Of a stretch of 5,475 nucleotides of DNA, positions 1 to 5,475 are shown in pieces. This DNA is from Gallionellaceae bacterium. GTDB lineage: Bacteria > Pseudomonadota > Gammaproteobacteria > Burkholderiales > Gallionellaceae. The stretch's first letter is position 1. Each line of letters starts with the position of its first letter. Position numbers and translations under genes: made by a program. The notes beneath the pieces are model-generated. The model had not been told where the DNA came from and made no database searches. It worked only from the letters and a program-made list of their open reading frames with translations. The stretch covers positions 1,777 to 7,251 of the forward strand of contig PLYB01000244.1 of assembly GCA_003151655.1 (NCBI GenBank), in the 5' to 3' direction.

Positions 1-34
1 CGCTCTCCCCTCCGGGGGAGGGTTGGGGTGGGGG
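1..34. repeat. G-rich palindromic intergenic repeat (partial at left edge)
   Basis: A C-rich then G-rich tract opens the window. CTCCCC (5-10) pairs with GGGGAG (15-20) across a 4-nt loop. It is followed by four G-runs at 14-18, 20-22, 25-28 and 30-34, separated by loops of 1, 2 and 1 nt, which satisfies the usual G-quadruplex pattern. From memory, CT-rich/GGGGAGGGTTGGGGTG-like palindromes are common dispersed intergenic repeats in proteobacterial genomes, so I read this as the right part of such a copy, cut by the window edge. The bioH frame stays open through it back to a TTG at 23, but that is probably incidental. Copy number cannot be judged here. Confidence 0.55.
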
Positions 35-35
35 A

Positions 36-64
36 AACGTGTATGGCAAACTGCCATGCACGTT
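36..64 (+). promoter_or_regulatory. Long stem-loop enclosing the bioH start codon
   Basis: AACGTGTATGGCA (36-48) pairs with TGCCATGCACGTT (52-64) around the 3-nt loop AAC. This gives 13 consecutive pairs, with a single G-U wobble at 42/58. The most likely bioH start codon, ATG at 56-58, lies in the 3' arm. In the mRNA the start would therefore be base-paired unless the helix is opened. No T-run follows, so it is not a typical intrinsic terminator. It may be a translational control element, part of the adjacent G-rich repeat, or a protein-binding palindrome. The pairing is directly visible; any function is inference. Confidence 0.5.
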
Positions 65-850
65 GAAAGTGTTGGCAGCGGTGCGCCGCTATTACTGATC
101 CACGGCTGGGGTATGCACGGCGGTGTGTGGAGCGAGGTCGCACAGAAACTGGTGGCAGATTTTCGAGTGCATAGCATCGATTTGCCGGGGTATGGGTATA
201 GCGTAGGTCGGGATTCATCCCGACTTGGCGACGATGTCGGGATGAATCCCGACCTACAGATTGATGCCATCGTTGATCGGCTTGCGGTGCAATTTAGCGA
301 ACCTCTCAGCGTGTGCGGCTGGTCGTTGGGCGGGCAGATTGCCTTGCGCTGGGCGGCGCGCGAACCTGATAAAGTGCGCCGTTTGATTCTGGTGGCGAGC
401 ACGCCATGTTTTGCCGAACGAGAAGATTGGTCGTTCGGTATGGAAAAAATAATACTGGAAAAATTCGCTGTTGAATTAGAGCAAAATCACGCGGCCACAC
501 TGCGCCGTTTCATCTCGCTACAATTGAGGGGTAGTGAAAATGAGCGCGAGTTATTGGCATTATTGCGCGAGCGTTTGTTCAGTCGCGGCGAGCCGGATAT
601 GCAGGCGTTGCGCGCCGGACTGAATGTTTTGCGCGATGCTGATTTGCGCGGTGAATTGTCGGGCATCACCCAGCCGACCTTGGTTGTTGCCGGTGAACGC
701 GACAAACTGACGCTGCCGCAAGCTTCGCACTATATGGCGCAGGCTATTCCGGCCTCGCGTCTGGTAGAGGTAAAAGGAGCCGCGCATGCCCCGTTTCTGT
801 CACATCCTGATAATTTTATCGAACAAGTAAAGAGTTTTCTGCATGAATGA
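56..850 (+). CDS. bioH: Pimeloyl-[acyl-carrier protein] methyl ester esterase BioH
   Basis: Cytoplasmic alpha/beta hydrolase that demethylates pimeloyl-ACP methyl ester, ending the BioC/BioH route to the pimeloyl moiety of biotin. From ATG 56 it has 264 residues, close to E. coli BioH (256). Visible motifs are the oxyanion-region LLLIHGWG (12-19), LPGYG (43-47), the nucleophile elbow GWSLGG with Ser90, Asp216 in AGERD, and His244 in GAAHAPF. These form the Ser-Asp-His triad in BioH-like spacing, and ASTPCF (114-119) is also BioH-like. The frame stays open to a TTG at 23, but that codon lies in a G-rich repeat with no spaced ribosome site, so ATG 56 is preferred although it too lacks a clear Shine-Dalgarno and sits in a hairpin. 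Residues 50-67 are encoded by a REPIN-like repeat and lengthen the loop after LPGYG by about 12 residues versus E. coli. It overlaps bioC by 8 nt. Family call firm, start uncertain. Confidence 0.9.
   Translation: MHVESVGSGAPLLLIHGWGMHGGVWSEVAQKLVADFRVHSIDLPGYGYSVGRDSSRLGDDVGMNPDLQIDAIVDRLAVQFSEPLSVCGWSLGGQIALRWAAREPDKVRRLILVASTPCFAEREDWSFGMEKIILEKFAVELEQNHAATLRRFISLQLRGSENERELLALLRERLFSRGEPDMQALRAGLNVLRDADLRGELSGITQPTLVVAGERDKLTLPQASHYMAQAIPASRLVEVKGAAHAPFLSHPDNFIEQVKSFLHE
203..257. repeat. REPIN/BIME-like inverted REP pair inside bioH
   Basis: Positions 203-224 and 236-257 are perfect 22-nt reverse complements separated by the 11-nt spacer TTGGCGACGAT. Each arm is itself a hairpin: GTCGGGAT (207-214) pairs with ATCCCGAC (217-224), and GTCGGGAT (236-243) pairs with ATCCCGAC (246-253). 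The outer ends are GTAG (203-206) and CTAC (254-257). GTAG next to a short GC-rich palindrome is the signature of REP sequences mobilised by RAYT (TnpA_REP) Y1 transposases, and two in opposite orientation make a REPIN. The element has no stop in the bioH frame and encodes residues 50-67 (from VGRDSS to MNPDL). No flanking target duplication is evident. The structure is certain; assignment to the REP family is inference from its architecture. Confidence 0.85.
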
Positions 851-1712
851 ATTCGAAATAGACAAGAAACAAGTACGCCGCGCCTTTAGTCGTGCGGCGC
901 GGGATTACGATGCTGCTGCGGTATTGCAGCGCGAAGTATGTACTCGCATGCTGGATCGGCTGGACTGCATCAAGTTGCAGCCGTCACGCATTATTGATGT
1001 TGGCAGTGGCACCGGCTGGGGCACGCGCCAGTTGGGCGAGCGTTATCCGAAGGCTGACGTTACGGCGCTCGACATTGCTATCGGCATGTTGCAAGTGGCG
1101 CGCGGCACATCGAGCTGGTGGCAGAAGCTGTTCGTCGGACAGCGCGAAAGTTTTGTATGCGCGGATGTGGAAGCGCTGCCCATCGCCTCCGGCAGCGTGG
1201 AGATGATATGGTCTAATCTTGCGCTGCAATGGTGCAACGATTTGCCGGCGACGTTCGTCGAGTTACAGCGCGTGCTCAAAGTGGACGGGTTGCTGATATT
1301 TTCCAGTTTCGGAGTGGATACTCTGCAAGAGCTGCGCATCGCTTTCAACGGTGTGGACGGGTACAATCACCTTAACCGTTTTGCCGATATGCATGATATC
1401 GGCGACATGTTGCTGGCGGCGGGGTTCTCCGACCCGGTGATGGAGATGGAACGGATCACGCTGACTTACGACGATGTGCGCGCGGTGATGCAAGATTTGA
1501 AAAGTATCGGTGCGAATAATGCTACTACGGGGCGAGCGTCGGGCATGATGGGCAAAACGACTTGGCAGCGCGTAACGGAAAATTATGAGAAGCTGCGTCG
1601 CGATGGGAAGTTGCCCGCGACCTTCGAAATTATTTACGGACATGCGTGGAAACCAGCACCCAAGAAGATGCAAGATGGGCGCGCGATCATTAAAACGGAT
1701 TTCAAACTATGA
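843..1712 (+). CDS. bioC: Malonyl-[acyl-carrier protein] O-methyltransferase BioC
   Basis: SAM-dependent class I methyltransferase that methylates the free carboxyl of malonyl-ACP (or malonyl-CoA), letting fatty acid synthase treat it as a primer for pimelate. The 289-residue protein starts with a BioC-like stretch (KKQVRRAFSRAARDYD, 8-23). SAM-binding motif I follows (IIDVGSGTG, 50-58), then the acidic residue Asp77 ending strand 2, CADVEALP (106-113), and SNLALQW (124-130). The C-terminal segment, with RASGMMGKTTWQ and the closing IIYGHAWKP, is characteristic of BioC rather than of generic methyltransferases. The ATG lies in ATGAATGA, overlapping the bioH stop by 8 nt, with AAGAG (830-834) eight nt upstream as ribosome site. 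It overlaps bioD by 4 nt (ATGA). Adjacent bioH and bioD strongly support the assignment. Confidence 0.95.
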   Translation: MNEFEIDKKQVRRAFSRAARDYDAAAVLQREVCTRMLDRLDCIKLQPSRIIDVGSGTGWGTRQLGERYPKADVTALDIAIGMLQVARGTSSWWQKLFVGQRESFVCADVEALPIASGSVEMIWSNLALQWCNDLPATFVELQRVLKVDGLLIFSSFGVDTLQELRIAFNGVDGYNHLNRFADMHDIGDMLLAAGFSDPVMEMERITLTYDDVRAVMQDLKSIGANNATTGRASGMMGKTTWQRVTENYEKLRRDGKLPATFEIIYGHAWKPAPKKMQDGRAIIKTDFKL

Positions 1713-2398
1713 GTTATTTCATTACAGGTACTGATACCGGAGTAGGCAAAACGCTGGTGAGTTGCGCGTTGCTGCATGCTTTTGCCGCGCAGGGCGTACA
1801 AGTGGTCGGTTTCAAGCCGGTAGCAACGGGATGCGATGAACATGACCACAACGATGATGCCGAGCGCCTGCGTGCAGCGAGTAATGTGCTGGCGACTTAC
1901 GGGCAGATCAATCCCTACTGTTTTGTGCGAGCAATTGCTCCGCACCTTGCGGCACGCTATTCCGGCGTGCGCATCGACTTGTCGCGTATCCTCACCTGCT
2001 ACCACGAGCTGAGCAGTCAGGCAGAAGAGGTGATAGTGGAAGGTGCGGGCGGTTTTCTGGTGCCGCTGAATGAAAAACAAGACAGCACCGATCTGGCGCG
2101 TGAATTGGATTTGCAGATCATCGTGGTGGTTGGCATGCGTTTGGGTTGCATCAACCATGCCTTGCTGACAATGCGAGTTATCGCCGATTGCGGATTAAAA
2201 TGCGCGGGTTGGGTAGCTAATGTACTGGATGCGGAAATGCCTGCGTTAAAAGAAAATATCGAAGCATTGCAACAGCGTATCGAAGCGCCGCTGCTGGGTG
2301 TTGTACCATTTCAGTCTTCGGTAGATGCGCGCACAGTAGCGGGAATGCTGGACACCAGTTTGTTGCAGAAGGACGAGCAAATTGATCAACTTGAATAA
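1709..2398 (+). CDS. bioD: ATP-dependent dethiobiotin synthetase BioD
   Basis: Cytoplasmic enzyme that carboxylates and cyclises 7,8-diaminopelargonate with CO2 and ATP to dethiobiotin, the penultimate step of biotin synthesis. The 229 residues match the usual length (about 225). The P-loop GTDTGVGKT (7-15) is intact, Lys37 in GFKPVATG corresponds to the conserved substrate-contacting lysine, and an acidic DDAERL follows. Further on are EGAGGFLVPL (112-121), the family signature VVGMRLGCINHALLT (141-155), and Asn172 in GWVANVLD, in the nucleotide-base region. It starts on the ATG of an ATGA overlap with bioC and has only a weak upstream CGGA (1696-1699), so translation probably depends on coupling. 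Its 3' end overlaps the SCO gene by 17 nt. No defects seen. Confidence 0.96.
   Translation: MSYFITGTDTGVGKTLVSCALLHAFAAQGVQVVGFKPVATGCDEHDHNDDAERLRAASNVLATYGQINPYCFVRAIAPHLAARYSGVRIDLSRILTCYHELSSQAEEVIVEGAGGFLVPLNEKQDSTDLARELDLQIIVVVGMRLGCINHALLTMRVIADCGLKCAGWVANVLDAEMPALKENIEALQQRIEAPLLGVVPFQSSVDARTVAGMLDTSLLQKDEQIDQLE
2369..2373 (+). promoter_or_regulatory. Ribosome binding site deciding the TTG start of the SCO gene
   Basis: AAGGA lies 8 nt before TTG 2382, inside the end of bioD. No in-frame ATG occurs near the N-terminus. The only nearby alternative is TTG 2391, which would be 17 nt from this site. The spacing, together with a complete lipoprotein signal peptide reading from TTG 2382, supports that start. 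Confidence 0.65.
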
Positions 2399-2975
2399 AC
2401 TGTGTTTATTGTTTGCCGTGTTGGTGCTGACAGCCTGCACCAAGTCTGAATACTCCGAACCGCGCAATGCTATAGACGTTGGCTGGCAACATCCGCAGGC
2501 TGACTTCCATTTGTTGGACGCTGGCGGCAAGCCGGAAAGCCTGGCGGATTATCGTGGCAAAGTCGTGGTGTTGTTCTTCGGTTATACCCATTGCCCGGAA
2601 GTCTGTCCGACCACGCTGGCCGATTTGGCGCAAGTCATGCGTCTGCTGGGGCAAGATGCAAAAAAGGTGCAGGTACTGTTCGTCACGCTTGATCCCGAGC
2701 GGGATACACCGGAGGTGCTGGCCAAGTTCATTCCCGCTTTCGATCCTTCGTTCATCGGTTTGCATGGAGATGCGCAAGCTACCGCGCAAGCAGCCAAGCT
2801 ATTCGGCGTGAACTATCAAAAGCAATACGATAACCGGGGCGGTTATACACTGGACCATTCCGATGGTACCTATTTGATCGGTCCGGAGGGGAAGCCGCTT
2901 TGGCTGTCGCGATACGGGCAGCACGTCGACTTGCTTGTGCAGGACATCAAGATGTTACTGGCCATGACTCGATAA
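2382..2975 (+). CDS. SCO1/SenC family copper-binding lipoprotein
   Basis: Thioredoxin-fold protein of the SCO1/SenC/PrrC family, which carries copper to, or reduces thiols of, the CuA site of cytochrome c oxidase on the outer face of the inner membrane. The 197 residues begin with a lipoprotein signal: Lys6, a hydrophobic run (7-17), and lipobox LTAC with Cys19 as the predicted lipidated residue. The SCO fold follows with DFHLLDAGGKPESLADYRGKV, the motif FFGYTHCPEVCP with copper ligands Cys71 and Cys75, VTLDPERDTP (101-110), and the third ligand His159 in LDHSDGTYLIGP. All three ligands are present, so it should be functional. The TTG start is backed by AAGGA 8 nt upstream and overlaps bioD by 17 nt, making this the last gene of the bio operon. 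The metabolic link to biotin is unclear. No oxidase gene is visible nearby. No convincing terminator follows. Confidence 0.93.
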   Translation: MINLNKLCLLFAVLVLTACTKSEYSEPRNAIDVGWQHPQADFHLLDAGGKPESLADYRGKVVVLFFGYTHCPEVCPTTLADLAQVMRLLGQDAKKVQVLFVTLDPERDTPEVLAKFIPAFDPSFIGLHGDAQATAQAAKLFGVNYQKQYDNRGGYTLDHSDGTYLIGPEGKPLWLSRYGQHVDLLVQDIKMLLAMTR

Positions 2976-3042
2976 CGGGCCAAGACGCACAAGTTTTCAC
3001 TCCGATGCTTTAGCCTGCCGACTCGTTCCGTGCGTGCTGGCA

Positions 3043-3073
3043 CTTTCCATCCGACGCGCACTTGCATGGAGAG
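3043..3073. promoter_or_regulatory. Imperfect inverted repeat just upstream of the -35 box
   Basis: CTTTCCAT (3043-3050) and ATGGAGAG (3066-3073) pair over 8 positions with one T-G wobble, separated by 15 nt. The repeat ends 2 nt before the candidate -35 hexamer, where activator sites commonly lie, so it could be an operator, perhaps for the adjacent regulator itself. The match is short and the spacer long, so chance is quite possible. Confidence 0.25.
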
Positions 3074-3075
3074 AG

Positions 3076-3103
3076 TTGAGCTGGCGCAAGGGAATGGTAT
3101 GAT
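3076..3103 (+). promoter_or_regulatory. Sigma70-type extended -10 promoter for the response regulator and ftsK
   Basis: TTGAGC (3076-3081) and TATGAT (3098-3103) are separated by 16 nt, and TGG directly before the -10 supplies the extended -10 TGn element. Transcription would begin near 3110, leaving an untranslated leader of about 18 nt that contains the ribosome site TAAGG (3116-3120), 7 nt before the ATG. It lies in the only sizeable gap between genes in the window (2976-3127), where a new transcription unit is expected. Confidence 0.6.
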
Positions 3104-3127
3104 TGCGAGCAAAAGTAAGGGGGAGGC

Positions 3128-3817
3128 ATGAAAATTAAGGTTTTGATGGTCGACGACCACGTATTGTTTCGCGACGGGATGCGCTATGTGTTGCAGCAAC
3201 TCGCCGAGGAAGTCGAGGTACTTGATTCTGGCAACTTCGTAGACGGTATGCAGCAGGCAGCCAACAATCCCGACATTGATCTGGCTTTGCTGGATTTGAA
3301 TATGCCGGGCAGCAATGGCGTGAAATCCATTCTCGAATTCCACGAAAGCAATCCCGGTATTCCTTTGGTGGTTGTATCCGGTTCCGACCATCGCGATGAT
3401 ATCCAAAAGGTAATGGAATACGGCGCAATGGGGTTCATCTCCAAGTTATCGTCGAGCAAAATTATGCTTGGCGCATTGCGCATGGTGCTGGATGGAGGCG
3501 TATATTTGCCACCGCAGTTGTTGCAACAGGCAATGGCAGGATTGGAGCCGGACAGCACGGATAAACGTAGCACCCGAAGCAATAAGAGCCTGTTGACGAC
3601 ACGCCAATTGGAAACCCTGCAGATGCTCTCCGAAGGCCTGTCGAACAAAGAAATATCCGACAGAATGGATCTGGCCGAGGGCACGGTGAAAATTCATACC
3701 GCAGCCGTCTATCAGGCCTTGCGCGTTAATTCCCGATTAGAGGCAGTCAGTGCTGCTAGACGCATGGGGCTCATCCCGCTGCCAGAATCGGAAGCCAATG
3801 ACTCAGCCAACCAATAA
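3128..3817 (+). CDS. LuxR/NarL-FixJ family response regulator transcription factor
   Basis: Two-component response regulator with an N-terminal receiver (about 1-120) and a C-terminal GerE/LuxR helix-turn-helix (about 155-215). The 229-residue length is close to that of NarL-type regulators. Receiver residues are intact: acidic pocket Asp9/Asp10 in VDDH, phosphoacceptor Asp56 in LLDLNMPG, Ser84 in VVVSGSD, and Lys106 in GFISK. The DNA-binding part shows LTTRQLETLQMLSEGLSNKEIS (156-177) and a recognition helix near GTVKIHTAAVYQAL. It should bind DNA as a phosphorylation-dependent dimer. No sensor kinase is encoded in the window, so its signal is unknown. It starts at ATG 3128 behind TAAGGGGGAGG and a good promoter; an in-frame ATG at 3146 is less likely because it would trim strand 1 of the receiver. 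It overlaps ftsK by 20 nt. Target genes are unknown. Confidence 0.92.
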   Translation: MKIKVLMVDDHVLFRDGMRYVLQQLAEEVEVLDSGNFVDGMQQAANNPDIDLALLDLNMPGSNGVKSILEFHESNPGIPLVVVSGSDHRDDIQKVMEYGAMGFISKLSSSKIMLGALRMVLDGGVYLPPQLLQQAMAGLEPDSTDKRSTRSNKSLLTTRQLETLQMLSEGLSNKEISDRMDLAEGTVKIHTAAVYQALRVNSRLEAVSAARRMGLIPLPESEANDSANQ

Positions 3818-5475
3818 CACGCTGACACCGCTGGCCGAAAAGCTGCGCGTATTGCTGCGCGAATCCCGCTGGCTTTTGCTGGTGGCCGCAGCACTCTATC
3901 TTATGCTCATTCTGTATGGCTATGACCGCGCCGACTCGGCTTGGTCGCACAGTGCAGGTTCGGCTACGCATAATCCGGGCGGCTTGGTCGGCGCGTGGAT
4001 CGCCGATATTCTGCTCTATGTTTTCGGCTTTTCCGCATGGTGGCTGGTAGCGTTAATGTTGCAGCGTGTATGGGCAGGCTACCGCAGCATTCGTGCCGAT
4101 AGCCTGTTCGGTGAGCGTGCGCTGTGGGTGGTGACGCTGGGGTTTTTCATTCTGCTTTTTAGCAGCAGTGCATTGGAAACTTTGCGGCTGTATACATGGA
4201 AAGTAGCATTGCCGCTGGCTCCCGGCGGGATGTCCGGGGCGGTATTGGGCAGCATGCTGGCGCACCTGCTCGGATACACCGGCGCGACGTTGCTGCTGCT
4301 GGCCTTGATGGCAACAAGTTTTAGTTTGTTCACCGGGTTATCGTGGCTGCGCTTTATTGATCGTCTGGGCGGGTGGATCGAGACCAGCTATCTGTGGGGC
4401 CGCAATGCCTGGCAGACGCGGCAGGATAAGCGCATCGGCGCGCAAGCCGTTAGCGAGCGCATTGCGGTGGTGGAAGTAGAAAAGAAACGCGTGGAAGACC
4501 ATCAGCCCATTCGTATCGAACTGCCCATTGTGGAAGTGAGGCGCTCCACGCGGGTGGAAAAAGAAAAACAAGTATCGCTGTTTGCCGATATGCAGGACTC
4601 AACTTTGCCGCCGCTGCATCTGCTGGATCAGCCGAGCAATGAAGTCGAAGTACTTTCGTCGGACACGCTGGAATACACCTCGCGTTTGATCGAACGCAAG
4701 CTGAACGATTTCGGGGTCGAGGTAAAAGTGGTCGCTGCATATCCCGGTCCCGTCATCACGCGTTATGAGATCGAACCTGCGGTGGGCGTGAAGGGAAGTC
4801 AGATTACCAATCTGGTGCGTGATTTGGCACGCGCGTTGTCGGTGGTCAGTATTCGTCTGGTCGAGACTATCCCGGGCAAGAGCTATATGGCATTGGAGCT
4901 GCCCAATCCTAAGCGGCAGATGGTGCTGCTGTCCGAGATTCTCGGTTCGCAAGTGTACGCCGATATGGGCTCGGTGCTGACCATGGCAATGGGCAAGGAT
5001 ATTGCCGGCAACCCCGTCGTTGCCGATCTCGCCAAAATGCCGCACGTGCTGGTAGCCGGTACCACCGGTTCGGGTAAATCGGTGGGCATCAATGCCATGA
5101 TCCTGAGTATTTTGTACAAGGCCACGCCGCAGCAAGTGCGCATGCTGTTGATCGATCCCAAGATGCTGGAACTTTCGGTGTATGAGGGCATTCCCCATTT
5201 GCTCGCACCGGTCATCACCGACATGCGTCAAGCCGCATCCGGGTTGAACTGGTGCGTGCAAGAGATGGAGAAGCGCTACAAGTTGATGTCTCATTTCGGC
5301 GTGCGCAACATTGCCGGTTACAACCAGAAATTTCGCGAGGCGGCCAAGGAAGGCAAACCGCTGACCAACCCGTTCTCGTTGACACCGGACAATCCTGAAG
5401 CGCTGGAAGAGATGTATTTAATCGTCGTGTTCATCGACGAGTTGGCCGACATGATGATGGTGGTGGGTAAAAAAG
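3798..5475 (+). CDS. ftsK: DNA translocase FtsK, N-terminal part (cut by right window edge)
   Basis: Septum-anchored DNA pump that clears chromosome ends from the closing septum and activates XerCD recombination at dif. The window holds 559 codons without a stop. Four or so membrane segments are visible (about 25-42, 68-92, 108-126, 147-182), with a periplasmic loop typical of betaproteobacterial FtsK. A short charged linker follows (about 184-280). The motor begins near SSDTLEYTSRLIERKL and contains the FtsK-type VKGSQITNLVRDLARAL, Walker A GTTGSGKS (421-428, Lys427), LLIDPKMLELSVYEGIPHLL, and Walker B VFIDELAD (Asp547, Glu548). The rest of the motor and the KOPS-reading gamma domain lie outside. 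ATG 3798 is inside the regulator gene, preceded by GGAAG (3790-3794) only 3 nt away, so coupled translation is likely. The linker is much shorter than in E. coli FtsK. Confidence 0.96.
   Translation, partial: MTQPTNNTLTPLAEKLRVLLRESRWLLLVAAALYLMLILYGYDRADSAWSHSAGSATHNPGGLVGAWIADILLYVFGFSAWWLVALMLQRVWAGYRSIRADSLFGERALWVVTLGFFILLFSSSALETLRLYTWKVALPLAPGGMSGAVLGSMLAHLLGYTGATLLLLALMATSFSLFTGLSWLRFIDRLGGWIETSYLWGRNAWQTRQDKRIGAQAVSERIAVVEVEKKRVEDHQPIRIELPIVEVRRSTRVEKEKQVSLFADMQDSTLPPLHLLDQPSNEVEVLSSDTLEYTSRLIERKLNDFGVEVKVVAAYPGPVITRYEIEPAVGVKGSQITNLVRDLARALSVVSIRLVETIPGKSYMALELPNPKRQMVLLSEILGSQVYADMGSVLTMAMGKDIAGNPVVADLAKMPHVLVAGTTGSGKSVGINAMILSILYKATPQQVRMLLIDPKMLELSVYEGIPHLLAPVITDMRQAASGLNWCVQEMEKRYKLMSHFGVRNIAGYNQKFREAAKEGKPLTNPFSLTPDNPEALEEMYLIVVFIDELADMMMVVGKK

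Noticed and set aside
43..66. A 7-codon open frame starting at ATG 43 that overlaps the bioH start, as a possible leader peptide
   Set aside because: It has no ribosome site or notable codon content, and its ATG is simply part of the hairpin arm that mirrors the bioH ATG.
203..257. CRISPR array or transcription terminator as an explanation of the inverted repeat in bioH
   Set aside because: There are only two units, in opposite orientation, with an 11-nt spacer, and no T-run. The flanking GTAG/CTAC and nested palindromes fit a REP pair much better.
1634..2158. 174-codon open frame on the - strand across the bioC/bioD junction
   Set aside because: It is antisense to two clearly conserved genes and shows no domain, signal peptide or ribosome site.
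2976..3060. Intrinsic terminator after the SCO gene
   Set aside because: Only short stems are found (GTGC/GCAC with a 2-nt loop at 3034-3043; GTGCG/CGCAC at 3030-3061), with no following T-run, so no terminator is called.
3038..3065. Possible sigma54 promoter beginning with TGGCAC at 3038-3043
   Set aside because: The -12 element expected after about 5 nt (TTGC) reads ATCC instead, and the required GC is missing. The TTGCA at 3062-3066 is far too distant.
4599..5294. 231-codon open frame on the - strand
   Set aside because: It lies antisense to the conserved motor domain of ftsK, is rich in His, Gln and Arg as antisense shadows often are, and has no recognisable domain.

Overview
The window looks like chromosome of a betaproteobacterium, possibly from the Nitrosomonadales/Gallionellaceae. 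This rests on the style of the BioC, BioD and FtsK proteins, the mid-50s GC impression and the biotin gene order; no 16S rRNA or other marker is present. All genes lie on the + strand, are packed tightly, and form two transcription blocks.

Block 1 (about 1-2975) is the distal part of a biotin operon: bioH, bioC, bioD, then a SCO1/SenC-type copper lipoprotein gene. The four genes overlap by 8, 4 and 17 nt, which suggests one mRNA with translational coupling. BioC methylates the malonyl starter thioester so that fatty acid synthesis can build a pimeloyl chain. BioH removes the methyl ester to release pimeloyl-ACP. BioD later closes the ureido ring to give dethiobiotin. The steps between (BioF, BioA) and after (BioB) are not in the window and may be encoded upstream. 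The SCO protein belongs to cytochrome oxidase copper-centre assembly and has no obvious biotin role.

Block 2 (about 3076-5475) starts with a good sigma70-type extended -10 promoter in the 152-nt intergenic gap. It encodes an orphan NarL/FixJ-type response regulator and, overlapping it by 20 nt, the N-terminal 559 codons of the DNA translocase FtsK. FtsK runs off the right edge.

The unusual part is the 5' end of bioH. The window opens in a G-rich palindromic repeat with G-quadruplex potential. Next comes a 13-bp stem with a 3-nt loop whose 3' arm contains the likely bioH start codon. About 140 nt further on, a 55-nt REPIN-like element (two inverted GTAG-plus-palindrome units, 22-bp perfect arms) sits inside the bioH reading frame and is translated as a loop of the esterase. 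No wholly new multi-gene system is visible. The in-frame REPIN and the structured bioH start are the observations most worth following.
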